Virus record (IMG/VR): IMGVR_UViG_3300010885_075474 | Coordinates: 1-64,000 of that record | Source of the DNA: a virus | Reading direction: 5' to 3' (one strand) | Length of the DNA stretch: 64,000 nucleotides | Shown here: positions 24,201 to 33,300 of the stretch, piece by piece | Layout of the letters: each line of letters begins with the position of its first letter | Numbering within the stretch: position 1 is the first letter of the stretch | The notes under the pieces: model-generated | Seen by the model: only the letters and a program-made list of their open reading frames with translations | Databases searched by the model: none | What the model was told of the DNA's origin: nothing | Program-made: the position numbers and the translations under genes

Positions 24201-27200
24201 AAAAAAACGATTCTTTACCAGAGTTAAGCAACTCAACATATTTGTCGTCTAATGCTTTAGCCGTACTTTCTACGTCCTTTAATGCAGGGTTATCTACTGT
24301 GCCGCCTAAACTCGCGACATCCGACGCTGAAGCAGCCGTTTCGCTTCCCTCAATTTGAGTAGCAGATCCCGCTCCTGCTCCGTCTGCGGCTTGGTTTTCT
24401 CCTTGCCCTTGGACTTCAGGCTTATTGCTGCCAGTTTGCTCGCCAATTTGTTGTCGTATTTCATTGATTTTATCATGCGCCTGTGGCGTCATTTGTTGAA
24501 AATGAGGAATTTGGTTGCTAAATGGATCCCAGGCATCGTAATCCCGGATGAAAGCATCGGCATCAAAGTTTTCGCCTTCTCCATAAGGAGCGAGTGCTTT
24601 CTCAATAGATGAAATGTCGGCAGATGAAAGTTGATCCAGGCTTTCCTGCTGCTTTTCCACTTCCTGCGCAACTTGCTCCGGCGTATGCTCCGGCCCGGCC
24701 CAGCGTTCAGCCGCATCCTGGTTTTGAGCAGCCATGCTATTTTTCATGTGCTGAATCGGCCCCTTTGGATTGCTGCGTATGAAGTCCAGTATTTCGTTCT
24801 TCATATCAATTGCAGCGCTCGTACTCATAACGTCCGTACCGGCCACTTGGTCCTTATTGCCTGAATTCATTTGCGTCCAAATCTGCTCGGCCAAATCCTC
24901 AATAGATGCCCCATTCTTCGCTGAATAGTGCATGCGCACGGACGGATCCTGCATTTCGGCAGGGATGTCGGCGCTCAAAGCCGCCGAACTAATCCGAGTA
25001 CCCGCAGCAAAAGCATCCGCAATATGATCCTGCGTTGTTTGCGGATTAAACGAGCGTTTAATATTTTTCGTCGCAGAACCACCGCGTCGATTATCGGAAA
25101 TAAATTCGTTGATAAGATTGTTTGCTACCCGATGGAATGACTCGTCAGCATTGGCTTCTTTGAAATTTGGATCAGCCAGGTTTTCCGCCACATAATCTCG
25201 GAATGCGGCATGATCCGATGGCGTCATTTCATCGCGCATCGTTTTGGTGACAGACGACAACGCAACATTTACCGTGTCGTCCACCAAGGATTCCTGATGC
25301 TTCTGTTGCGTTTCAATGCTCGCCGATTGCTCCCGCTGAAGCCGGTTCAATTCGTTTTCGGCGGCCATCCGCTCATCGCCGATAGTTGTATCTACAACTT
25401 TCTTTTGCTGCTCTATTTGAGCAGACAAATCAGTTGTTTCTGGCGTGTAGGCTTGTGCCACATCCGCAAACATGGTGCGTGAATCGGGCGCCACCTCGTT
25501 GATATTTGGTGTGCCTTCGCGCTCGGCAAGCGGAACAACGCGGCGCTCGCCCACAAAATCCTGCTTGGTCGTGGGACTTACAAATATTTCCTCGGCTTTC
25601 AGTTCTTTTTGCGGCGCTGCTTCTGGCGCTGCTTCAACAACAGGCGTTTCTTGCTGCACCACTTCAGCGGGCGCCATGATAGCCTGGATCTCCTCGTCGG
25701 CAGCCTTGTTTTCGTCTTTAAGGATTTTTTGCTGCGCCGTAGATGGAGAATCGCCGTAAGCCACTTGATTCGCCATTTTTTTCCATTCAAGCAGCGCCAC
25801 CTTCGCCTTGTTTTCTTCAGACATATCTGATGGCAGCCGGTTATATATGTCGGACATTTGATTAACCCTGGTCATGCCTTTTGCCACATCTTCTTCGTTC
25901 AATGCTCCGTTTTCCTGCAATACCGAAAACGCCTTTTGCATGGCTTCCGGAATTTGAACGGCAGCCAGCATGGCAGATTGCGTGAAATCATTCACGCCCC
26001 GGCGCATAGCATCGCCGCCACCGACAAGAGCAGTGGTAAGCGTGGTGAGCAAAAATGTTTCAGCAGCATCTTCAGGGCTGATATCAGTGTCAAGATGCGA
26101 GCCATACACGCCATTGAAAACTGCATTGCTGGCAATATCGCCAAACATCTGCGAGTATTCCTCTTTCAACTCGCCTTTTACTTCATGCAAAACGGGCTTA
26201 AATGCAACCTTTGCCAAATCATAGCCCGACATTTTGCCTGCTAATGCTTTTGCTTCTTTCAGACCCACCGCTTTTGCCGCAGCAAACTTGGGCCCTACGC
26301 TTTCAATGTCACCCATGTAGGCTTCAAGAACGCTGTTCAGCGCTGTTTTTGTCAAAGCAAATTGAGATGCCTGGGTATCATCCAGGTTTAGATCGCGTTG
26401 TGCTTCTTCATAGTTTTGGCGATGCTGCAAAGAAAATGCTGAAGCCGCAGCGCCCAATTTTGTGCCGCCGCCCAACCAGCGCATGACATAAAGATCGGCC
26501 ACCACGTCGGCCAATTTAAACCCCGCATTGTACACGCCAGTAAACCGGTTTTTCGCGTTTTTTGCCGCCCCGGAATCCACGAAATCTTTGATCTGATCCG
26601 TGGTCATTTTAATTAAACTACCATCCTTATACGCCTTGATTGGATTGCCTTTTTGGTCAACAACAACGTCCAAATCTTTATATGGCGCCGATTTTTCCCA
26701 AATAGGCCGTTCGTATTTATCGGGCATCGGGAAGTTTACGTTCTCGAATTCCAGCAACTGATCGGCCCAGTCACCTAAAGCATTCGCAATCATACTGCCT
26801 GGCTGCACTTTTGGGCCAGGAATGGCGCCAATCAAAGTACGCGGAATAGAAGCAATACCGCCCACAACCTGGGCAATTTTCCGAGTAGACCAGTTCCATG
26901 CCGATCCGGCAATCGTGTTGTCAATGGCTTTTTTATTCGTTTCCATTTCCGCAAGCCGCTGCGCATATTCCGGATTGCTTTTCGCATATCCATCAAATTG
27001 CTGTTTTGCTTTTTGCGCAAGTTGGAGACCGCCCACATAATGCTTATATGATGGATCTTCAACTATTTGATTGAAGCGGTACTTCAAACCGTCAACATCC
27101 ATCTCGCTCAAATTCGCAGGAGGATTTTCGATGGTTTGGCCCGCTTTAACCAGAAATTCAGACCAATCAGGCCCAAACTTTTGCTCTAATTTAACTGAAG

Positions 27201-27885
27201 CATTATATGCTTGATTTTGGGCAATAGTTGAGGTTTTGCCCAGCACATCCAGATCAAACGTGCCTTGTCGCAATGCAGACTTGCTTGCGTTTATTTCTTT
27301 TTGAGCAAAGTTTTGATGCTTTTTGCGCATAAATTCTTTACCCACCTGAAGCGGATCTTCCGCCCCGGTAAATTCTGTGGGTGCCTCAATTGGCTTAGGG
27401 ATAATGTTTTGGCTTGTAGATTCAGCCGATATGCCGCCCATACCTTGTTTCATAAGATCGGCTTCAGTCAGCCCTGGCACTTCAGTAGTGGGCTGCTGGG
27501 CAGTCATTTGCCCATCCGGAACGCCAAGGTCTTTTGCGTTTTGCTGGAAATCTTGCGCACCAATAGAATTTTCAAAAAAATCAGATGTAGAATTCCCCGT
27601 TGCAGTAGGGGCATCTGCATTTTCTTTTTGGGTAGATAAAGAGGGCGATTGCCCAACTTGTTGCTCGCTTCCACCAGGTTCTTTTTTTTTTAGATCGTTA
27701 ATGTTTGTGACAAACTCATTTAAAGACATGTCGGCAGCGCCATGCTTTTTCAATACGCTATAAAGGCGCTCAGCACCACCTTGGGCAAATACGGAATTCC
27801 TGAAGTTCTCGTAGTTTACATTTTCGCCTTGCAACAGGTCGTTTTCCAGCATTTGCTGGTGTAAGTCTTTAATTGGATCGCCCAT
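18205..27885 (-). CDS. Giant 3226-residue virion/ejection protein with two zincin-like motifs
   Basis: The largest gene of the window (9.7 kb). Low-complexity Gln/Ala/Glu-rich N-terminal third. A zincin-type HEFGH lies at residues 1584-1588 (TPVHEFGHIW) and HEIQH at 1846-1850 (MVHEIQHAV). HEIQH sits in a module starting DEIWAATGWERGRDGKW (about 1750) and continuing IFDAPRLYKAYPEL; a second copy without HExxH starts DEKIYAATGW near 1997 and continues IFDAPDFFAQYPEL. These resemble the 'large polyvalent protein' modules of phages. Residues about 2200-2600 are coiled coil; hydrophobic stretches near 2900-2950 (GMGIAQGLMGVGLTALG) could cross a membrane. It is likely carried in the capsid and ejected with DNA. 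No RNA-polymerase DxDxD motif was seen. Confidence 0.8.
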   Translation of the reverse strand: MGDPIKDLHQQMLENDLLQGENVNYENFRNSVFAQGGAERLYSVLKKHGAADMSLNEFVTNINDLKKKEPGGSEQQVGQSPSLSTQKENADAPTATGNSTSDFFENSIGAQDFQQNAKDLGVPDGQMTAQQPTTEVPGLTEADLMKQGMGGISAESTSQNIIPKPIEAPTEFTGAEDPLQVGKEFMRKKHQNFAQKEINASKSALRQGTFDLDVLGKTSTIAQNQAYNASVKLEQKFGPDWSEFLVKAGQTIENPPANLSEMDVDGLKYRFNQIVEDPSYKHYVGGLQLAQKAKQQFDGYAKSNPEYAQRLAEMETNKKAIDNTIAGSAWNWSTRKIAQVVGGIASIPRTLIGAIPGPKVQPGSMIANALGDWADQLLEFENVNFPMPDKYERPIWEKSAPYKDLDVVVDQKGNPIKAYKDGSLIKMTTDQIKDFVDSGAAKNAKNRFTGVYNAGFKLADVVADLYVMRWLGGGTKLGAAASAFSLQHRQNYEEAQRDLNLDDTQASQFALTKTALNSVLEAYMGDIESVGPKFAAAKAVGLKEAKALAGKMSGYDLAKVAFKPVLHEVKGELKEEYSQMFGDIASNAVFNGVYGSHLDTDISPEDAAETFLLTTLTTALVGGGDAMRRGVNDFTQSAMLAAVQIPEAMQKAFSVLQENGALNEEDVAKGMTRVNQMSDIYNRLPSDMSEENKAKVALLEWKKMANQVAYGDSPSTAQQKILKDENKAADEEIQAIMAPAEVVQQETPVVEAAPEAAPQKELKAEEIFVSPTTKQDFVGERRVVPLAEREGTPNINEVAPDSRTMFADVAQAYTPETTDLSAQIEQQKKVVDTTIGDERMAAENELNRLQREQSASIETQQKHQESLVDDTVNVALSSVTKTMRDEMTPSDHAAFRDYVAENLADPNFKEANADESFHRVANNLINEFISDNRRGGSATKNIKRSFNPQTTQDHIADAFAAGTRISSAALSADIPAEMQDPSVRMHYSAKNGASIEDLAEQIWTQMNSGNKDQVAGTDVMSTSAAIDMKNEILDFIRSNPKGPIQHMKNSMAAQNQDAAERWAGPEHTPEQVAQEVEKQQESLDQLSSADISSIEKALAPYGEGENFDADAFIRDYDAWDPFSNQIPHFQQMTPQAHDKINEIRQQIGEQTGSNKPEVQGQGENQAADGAGAGSATQIEGSETAASASDVASLGGTVDNPALKDVESTAKALDDKYVELLNSGKESFFWAIDRLIPENDNGSGGRNASEQISDAYHKAKADGSNPELVKAVESLLSKEQSVAAPASDVASLEQQVQNATGTAELTDLSNKIDEEMQEAPLPDELTPEYLAEMVRSGIIDNLTYTKSLNYLQGDRDVETQAAYDKAMSLREKLRDEPKDKVLPESLPKTNDKLNRPTVTVLPDGSFVVSDAGHYADALREAGAIYDPISQTWTMAADKKIELDAALSERRADGLDHAQDVRNEKVDGEVGGLLTRAAATLRRYRNRARFKKAATFQEQLDAAKALHGMSKNEMDKATRRVFERIRRAFPNVTVVTNTEEIDAVKDEMVASGEIPNTEAMGQVMGFERNGKVYIDPRVARPDTPVHEFGHIWNSWMRKNQPTLYAKGIDLVKQSNYFTDVLENPAYAHLSEEEKAEEALAQAIGEKGAFITNSTVLVKFKRWLSDMWSSIQRAIGFNPQDMTLEQYVNRQAVLLTGGKTLLKETSEDVRQMKDEIGEMAKFQIIGERGAARAGRMEDKMIADKMEQDGATPDEIWAATGWERGRDGKWRSEIPYGNVNAGNLLQGGPWSLSDIFDAPRLYKAYPELKNIQVVVNDSLNPGQGSFDGKQIEVSSADLGDVEKLNNIMVHEIQHAVQNIEGFDQGANTGVGRKISPEVDAALSNIVSMEMNGSPESMAKYFEEHPEVEELLDDIGELQDFKNLAVLSTDEINSALKQDQEASIIEYASAPGEIEARNAEARRTGTNAPISATEDIGRNVMAANFEAAKSMQEAGMPDEKIYAATGWYQNDVGEWKFRPIQRTYVRQERFPESSYTVGEIFDAPDFFAQYPELKNHTVRFMDQSNMEIRDGEIILPLQYQNGISTVMASMILRGAAQVESNVTAMPMAKSSDPVGNVEQAVMTNQKPRFAAAPQVTASYHARMISAKNILKDQLKKEGLKNMDAKIAQAASDLGLDESDLKRAVEAMALRMGYGTLRIDKGEMLDARSKVRKFMDRYNKRFAKWWQKNLTTRGLMTIDLYAANERRIGRAAAKIYRGEQYIRELESAMKEAYGKDLNDTHWRMVDNVLRGTGDWTVLPPAVGDALRKIRELQDSVSLDLLQSGIAGGEMIVTVLQNAGIDVDAADLENYQGVDLTKALGKLPFERTAEEVDAIRDFLNQHKGAIGTYLYRSYKVHDTKDWEKYKDSLDPRVLQEARDFLQKQAEDQIKQIEQDQIMRLDEIDDQIQAQKDKIADAIANLDQKISDAQDKINDILAKQAAFVANKGVPNKSLDNSLVSWQQRLADFKKRAKAARDMEIEDFAVVDALTNADIVGLPIAVKKIVGARKAIAELYQKQSKVVENNQAKIDVLTHTLNNIEAELNSILYTDDSPVSMLSRGKLGSKDLNSFRQRKDIAPEIRELMGEYHDPRLNFAKSLYRAVNALENQLFLTDLRESQMGNLFFKQPTGDAVAQISSEGNRTLDPLNGLYTTPEIKEVFEEYYQGKGMQDPFWRAYTQLSASVKYGKTILSPVTHVRNFVSNLWFAVNNAYDIRHGSKAFKSFVEAFGKKLPADQAAYFERLTELRLLGNGANIGSINSLMDAMNADAVDAWTEKYLGGGLNAVKKGAEALYGAEDDFFRVLAFETEKARYAKALYGNSFDNLSKSEQTAVEERAAELTIAMLPTYSKVPKIVKNIQLFPFVGTFVAFPAEMFRVTYNQLAITRQELKDPRLRHIGVRRLIGMGIAQGLMGVGLTALGKWFAGVTKEEEDAARYFMFDWQKRASLIWQKLDGKEMAFINLSYTDPYSFLKKPIIQLATKSNNSFAQDMASAAYSFVEPFLSPELTANTIDQVINNKSDRNKDNIYNERKGWLGDWYRLGQFIGSNLQPGIIKFGLDVYSAIAQEGVGDRPPKQLQDVLLGLAGMQTERRNMEQAVSSKFKELKQQKEYSREIFTDDRWKYKKDVEKLKSLYEDANKEYNEVLKEAKFALDSAQKAGLSKAEAIALLEKNNFSKDEIRAIITGRNIQALFKDYNK

Positions 27886-29534
27886 TAGAATTTATCGTTT
27901 GATTGAACTTGCGTTTTCTTTTGTTTGCCTTTTTGAGATCCGCCCAATATCCCCTTCAAAGAAATTGGTTTTCGCTGCTCCAACGGACCGCGATAAGCCG
28001 CTTTCATTTCATCGTAGGCGCGGTCGTGCATTTTCAATAAAGCATTTTCAGTTCGGTCGGTAATTGGAATCCGCAAAATATCTTCCGTTCCCACCTGCTC
28101 AATATTAATCTGATCTTCAGGAACGCCATCCACCATCACCTTCTCCTTGATCTTCTGCAAATTCTCTTTGCCCTCAGCCTTAATAACTAATTCATTTATA
28201 GGGGTGCCAACGTCCTTGTAGGTTCCGTCTGGCTGCTTCTCAATTTTGGTGCCCAGTTGAGTAGGCTTAACTTCCGCTGAAACGACTTGCATGCCAGGGA
28301 ATATATCTTTTGCAGTAAGCAGATAGCCTGCCGCTTCCACGTTTTTATCAGGGTTTGGATCCTTGATATTTGCCAGCCATTGCATTCCAGATGCCTTTTT
28401 ATCCTCATCTCCGGCAGCGCTTGGCAATATCTTGTACTCATTTTGCGTAGCAACCATTCCGCGCATCCGCTTGGCCAAATCAGGAATCGCAATCGCTTTG
28501 TAATCCGTTTCATTCATCCCGGTCGGCCATGGCAGCAACTTGGAATATTCCTGGAGCGCTGTCGGATTCGTGAGCATCACGGTCGCCCGCTCCATTGAAT
28601 TTTTCTCAAATTCCTTTTCATCCACTTTCTTTGAAGCGGCCTTGGTGCCTTGATATTCGTTGTACGGCACCTTCAATTCCTTAACCCCATCATCAATCCA
28701 CTCGGCCAATTTAAATGGCTTCCCAGGCTTCTCATGCAATTTTACCTGGTCATATTGCAACACCTCAATATCGCTTTTACCAAGTGCTTGCGCCCTGGAA
28801 TGCAGATCGGCCCGCTCATTTGGCGGCATGATTGCAAGTGCGCTCATTAATGATGGCATTAACTTTTGCTGATTCGCAGGATTGCGCATCGTTTCGTCCA
28901 CAATATCCCATCGATCATTGTCGTTGAGCGGAACCTCACCGCGACGGCCATTCACTTCGCCCATCAATTTGCCATAGAAATCCTGAATGTCGGCAGTAGG
29001 CCGGGCCTTGATAAGCGGAGGCGGCAATACGCCCTGTTTAGCCACAACGCGAGGATCCATGTCAAAATAATCCTTTTGCGCCTTAACGGACGCCAAGTCG
29101 TACGCATCTGCATCCGATCCATTGATGTCTGCCTGCACTTTGGTCGCAAGTTCCTTCATTTGCTTGGATGTATTGGCGATGCCCTGAATCTCCATTTGCT
29201 GCTTCCGCCATGCCTGCGCTTCAGGCGTCACGTCACGCCATGGATTTTGGCCTTTTGCCATCATTTGGGCGCCTTTTTCCACCCAGTCATTCATCATAGG
29301 CTGAATGATCTCCTCATGCTTGAACCAGCGCTCGGGATTGAACTTGGTCAGTGCATCCCTGGCAGCGTCGGCTTCTGCTTTCCTTGCTTTGAGCGCTTCC
29401 TGCTTCGCCAGTTGTTGCCGGTTCGCAAAAAGGCTGAATTCCTCGGAATTGGTGCCCGTAGGCAACACCGTAGCAAGCCCCGTTCCCTGGCGCTGATTAT
29501 GGACGTATCCCGCGTTTGAACCTACTTCTATCAT
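27885..29534 (-). CDS. Ejection/cargo-like virion protein
   Basis: 549 residues, soluble, mostly helical. The N-terminal 110 residues are Gln/Ala/Lys-rich (RQQLAKQEALKARKAEAD) with PERWFKHEEIIQPMM; the C-terminus is basic (GSQKGKQKKTQVQ). Such Lys/Gln-rich ends are frequent in podovirus internal proteins. The stop and the giant's start overlap (TAATG), and its own start overlaps the preceding gene by 4 bases, so the three are one translational unit. Role as internal cargo protein is inferred from position. Confidence 0.65.
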   Translation of the reverse strand: MIEVGSNAGYVHNQRQGTGLATVLPTGTNSEEFSLFANRQQLAKQEALKARKAEADAARDALTKFNPERWFKHEEIIQPMMNDWVEKGAQMMAKGQNPWRDVTPEAQAWRKQQMEIQGIANTSKQMKELATKVQADINGSDADAYDLASVKAQKDYFDMDPRVVAKQGVLPPPLIKARPTADIQDFYGKLMGEVNGRRGEVPLNDNDRWDIVDETMRNPANQQKLMPSLMSALAIMPPNERADLHSRAQALGKSDIEVLQYDQVKLHEKPGKPFKLAEWIDDGVKELKVPYNEYQGTKAASKKVDEKEFEKNSMERATVMLTNPTALQEYSKLLPWPTGMNETDYKAIAIPDLAKRMRGMVATQNEYKILPSAAGDEDKKASGMQWLANIKDPNPDKNVEAAGYLLTAKDIFPGMQVVSAEVKPTQLGTKIEKQPDGTYKDVGTPINELVIKAEGKENLQKIKEKVMVDGVPEDQINIEQVGTEDILRIPITDRTENALLKMHDRAYDEMKAAYRGPLEQRKPISLKGILGGSQKGKQKKTQVQSNDKF

Positions 29535-30319
29535 TGTGGCCGATTAAAATACTGATTAACGTTGCCCGGGCCATATGCGTTGTACATATTGGTGAGCATT
29601 TGATAATACTGGGATTGCAGCGCTTTTGAAGCCGCAGCCCCGGCCAAATTGCCTGCGTTGATACCCGCCTGTGAAAGGCCCGCTCCTTTGTATGCGCCGT
29701 ATCCCGCATTATTGATCGCGTTGGCGCCCACAATTCCACCGCCTGCAACATTACCCATGCCGCCAATTGTGCCGCCAAGGATATTGGAGCCAATAGAAGC
29801 AAGCCCGGAAAGGCCATTTGCAATATTGGTTTGACCGGCGCCCACTTGCTCCCGACCCTCATTGTATTTTTGGGCATATGGCGCGAACTTATTAAGTTGC
29901 CATTGCTGGTCCTTGTATTTCGCCAGCACATCCATCATATTGACCAGTTCACCCATATCTGCGCGTTGCTGCCGGGCCTGTTCGGCCCCTACTTGCATCG
30001 CTGCATTATTGCTGTTTCCCTGGATCGTTGAAATGGCGTCCATAGGGTTGCCGGAGTCGTATGCCATCTGAATAGCATTCGCCTGATTGGCGCCAATCCG
30101 ATTTTCCAGCGCTCCCTGCCCAGCAAAACGAGGATCGGCATAATTGCTTTTCGTCAGCGTCAGAGCGCTGTTTATCTCGCCAGGAATGTTGTATTCAGGG
30201 CGCTGCAATCCGGCCAGCGTTTTTTTGCCCGCTCGTTGCTGCCGGATACCTGTCACCAGGTTGTATATGTCGGGGATCGCTTGGAGTCCGCCCATCAATC
30301 CTAATGTAATTGGATCCAT
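29531..30319 (-). CDS. Gly/Ala-rich internal virion protein
   Basis: 262 residues from the ATG at 30319 (MDPITLGLMGGLQAIPD). The N-terminus is weakly hydrophobic, the middle is Gln/Asn-rich (ANQANAIQMAYDSGNP), and residues about 175-225 form a glycine-rich membrane-active-looking stretch (GSNILGGTIGGMGNVAGGG). Comparable small Gly-rich proteins precede large ejection proteins in podoviruses and are thought to help form the DNA-translocating channel. Identity is by position and composition only. Confidence 0.65.
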   Translation of the reverse strand: MDPITLGLMGGLQAIPDIYNLVTGIRQQRAGKKTLAGLQRPEYNIPGEINSALTLTKSNYADPRFAGQGALENRIGANQANAIQMAYDSGNPMDAISTIQGNSNNAAMQVGAEQARQQRADMGELVNMMDVLAKYKDQQWQLNKFAPYAQKYNEGREQVGAGQTNIANGLSGLASIGSNILGGTIGGMGNVAGGGIVGANAINNAGYGAYKGAGLSQAGINAGNLAGAAASKALQSQYYQMLTNMYNAYGPGNVNQYFNRPQ

Positions 30320-30344
30320 CGTTTTTTTTGCAAAATTATGAATT

Positions 30345-33300
30345 TTATGGATTGGTTTTGCCTGAATAACTGAAATAAGCATCCACCGACCGCAAAATAG
30401 TCAAAAGGCTCCCATCCACCGCAGTCAACTGGATGATCATTACCTGGCCCCGCAACTTCCGACCTTCCAGCAAAGCAGTGGTCTGGCGCAATGTCGGGTT
30501 GGTAATATTCAAGAACCGGGCGCTCGTGTCGTTCATGTCGCGCAGGAATTCCGCCCAATAATGGCCCTCGTAAGGCTTAAAATGATTGGCCTTCAGTCTT
30601 GATATCTGCCCGATTGCATAGTCGTAGTTAAATGGCACCTTGATTACCGGCGCAGACCATTTCTGATCCGACAGCACCCGCATGGTGTGCCACATCTTAT
30701 TTGCCCGATAGTCCCGGTTGAAAGGGAATGTCACGCTTGGTTGATACTGGGTACCGAACCAATTTGAATAGGTTCCTGATTGGAAGAAAAGATACACCCC
30801 GTTCCCTTTCCCGGCCATCAAGTCGTTCCCAATTCGAGCATAGTAATCGGGCTGAAAGCGATAGCGTGATACCCAGCGGTTTTTTATCTCGTCAAATCCA
30901 ATTGTATCACTCGGCACCGATTCGCCAACTCCAATAAACGTGAGCAGATACATTGCATGCTTTCGATCATATCCGGCCACCACAAAGTCGCCTATAACAG
31001 CCTGGCGCTCTACTCCTTTTTGCCGGAAATATTTCACCATCTTGTAAGTGATCGGTTCGACGCCATTTGTCGCATAGCGCCAAACAACGCCCTGAAATTT
31101 ATCCCACCCATATACATACCCGTTTTCCGCAATCACGGATTCAGGATTGGACGTGCCATATGGCATGATGCTTTCATCTGCAATCTCCAATACTTTGCTA
31201 CTTCGACCAACAGAATTGTCGCCATTCAGTGTCAACAGCCGGTTCCGGTTGATATAAACAGGCTGAATTTTATACCGGCATACGGCGAGCAACACGTTGT
31301 TGGCAAATCCGAGCCAAGTGATGCAGCCCCATTTTCGGTTAATATCCTGGTAGTCAGTGCCTCGGAAAGAGGAAAGCCCATTGATCAGGCTTGATTGAAG
31401 ATATTTGCCGGAAAACCGGATGCGATTGTAAAAGAAAATCTGCGCATTGTCGGGCGCCAAAACGAACGGTCTGCCGATGTCCTGGCATTTGATCGTACCG
31501 TCCATGTTGGTCCTGGGCACCGGATGCTCGGTTGCAATTGATGCAGTACCGGTAAAAGCGTCGTATCGGAAAAACGTGTCGCCATTCACAATGTATCCCT
31601 CAGCAGGATCGGTAGCCGTTTGGTTCTGAATAGGCCCGGCATGATAGCGGTTTATTTGCCCTGGATTCAAAATTTCGTAGCAATCTTCGCCACCCTCGTA
31701 ATAAATTTCATCGCTTCCCAGTTCTGGCTGATAATATTCAGCAAGGAAATTTGCCTTGATCTCGAGAGTACCAAAGATATTGGGGATCACCGCATAAATC
31801 TTGTTGCCATCCACATACTTGCCCACAACGGGTGCCTCGTAATATTCAGTCGCCGTAGTCAGCGCAACGCCCTGGTCGTTCAGGATCAGCCGCACCCGGT
31901 CGCCAGGTTCCGGCGTGTAGGAATATTGCCCATTTTCTTGATAGAACGGGAAGTAATATGCCGTCGAAGTGTTGGGCACAGGAGGAACGTATAATTCCAG
32001 GAAGATGTGCGTAGCATCACCATTGGCAAATGACGTGATGATCGGATTCTCAATCTGGCTCGGAATCTTCGCCCAGATTACCGACACAATGGACCATTGC
32101 ACATAATATTTTTCGATGGCATTTTTCGTGCGCACAAATCGGTAATGCGTAGCCCATTCAGGCGGTTTAGATTTGATCGCCCATCGAACGCGCCATGGAA
32201 CGATGCCATTTGGCGCAGGATGAAACGGAATTGCCACTTTGGCCGCTTGGGTAACGCCGCATGTACGATTGCCCCTGTCCTCATACACGATGCCAAAATC
32301 GTACACGCCGCCACCTTTCAAGAAGCGAAAATTGAATGCAACGCCACCAATAAAGGTGAAAATGAAAGTCGGGCATATCGTGTCGCCTGGAGTAGAAATG
32401 TCAATGCTGATCGGCTTAGGATTTACCGCAGGGTAGTATTGATAACAAATGTCGTTCAGGTAGAGCGCATAAACTTTATCACCAGTTCTAACTGGTGTTT
32501 CGGGATATGCCCAAGGCAAGTATGCAAGTATGGTGCCGCTTCCGGTTGATCCAGTGATCGCAAACCGAGTAGTTCTGGAATAAACCATAATTACACCACC
32601 CAAAGGCGCATTTGTTATATCAGTAGCCTTTACGCGAACAAGTGATCTACGATCAGACAAATGTGTACTCCGATTCATAACAATCAAAGTAGCCACATCG
32701 GATCCAACAAGACCACCTCCGGTAAATGTTACGGCAGTCAAAGTATCGTTGTACATGCCAAGATAATCTCCCTTATAACCGTCAACCGTTGCTGTTGATG
32801 AATTATTAGAAAAGAATTTCAATAACCACGGCGGAATTGCTGGATCATAATAATCAATAATAAAACTGAAATAACCATTATGATCTGTCAACACACCTAA
32901 GTATTTCAATACATCGCCAAGGCCAACTAATTGGCGCTCCACATTGAGTGCTCCAATTCTCGTTTCTTTATTTGTATTTCCTGCATTGTTATCCAGCAAA
33001 TAACCTTCCAGCAAAGTGACAGACGCATTTGTTCCGCCTGCACTTCCGGGCCTTTTCGACCAGTGCTGATTGCGTATTTTTATAACGCCTGGCGGATTCT
33101 CAGTCACCAAGTCGTAGGTTGTGCCAACAAATGTGGTGAGGTCAACCTCAAATTCCTGCACAAGCGGAACGTAAACAATTGGTACATCGGCAACCCCATA
33201 TACCGTGACGGGAGATGGAGGCGCAACAACGCATTGCGTCATTGGCGATGATGTGCGCTGCCATTCATACCCATTCGACATGTCATAGCGAGGCGACAAA

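Noticed and set aside
18205-27885. Virion RNA polymerase inside the giant protein
   Set aside because: No DxDxD catalytic motif or other polymerase signature was found on reading the protein.
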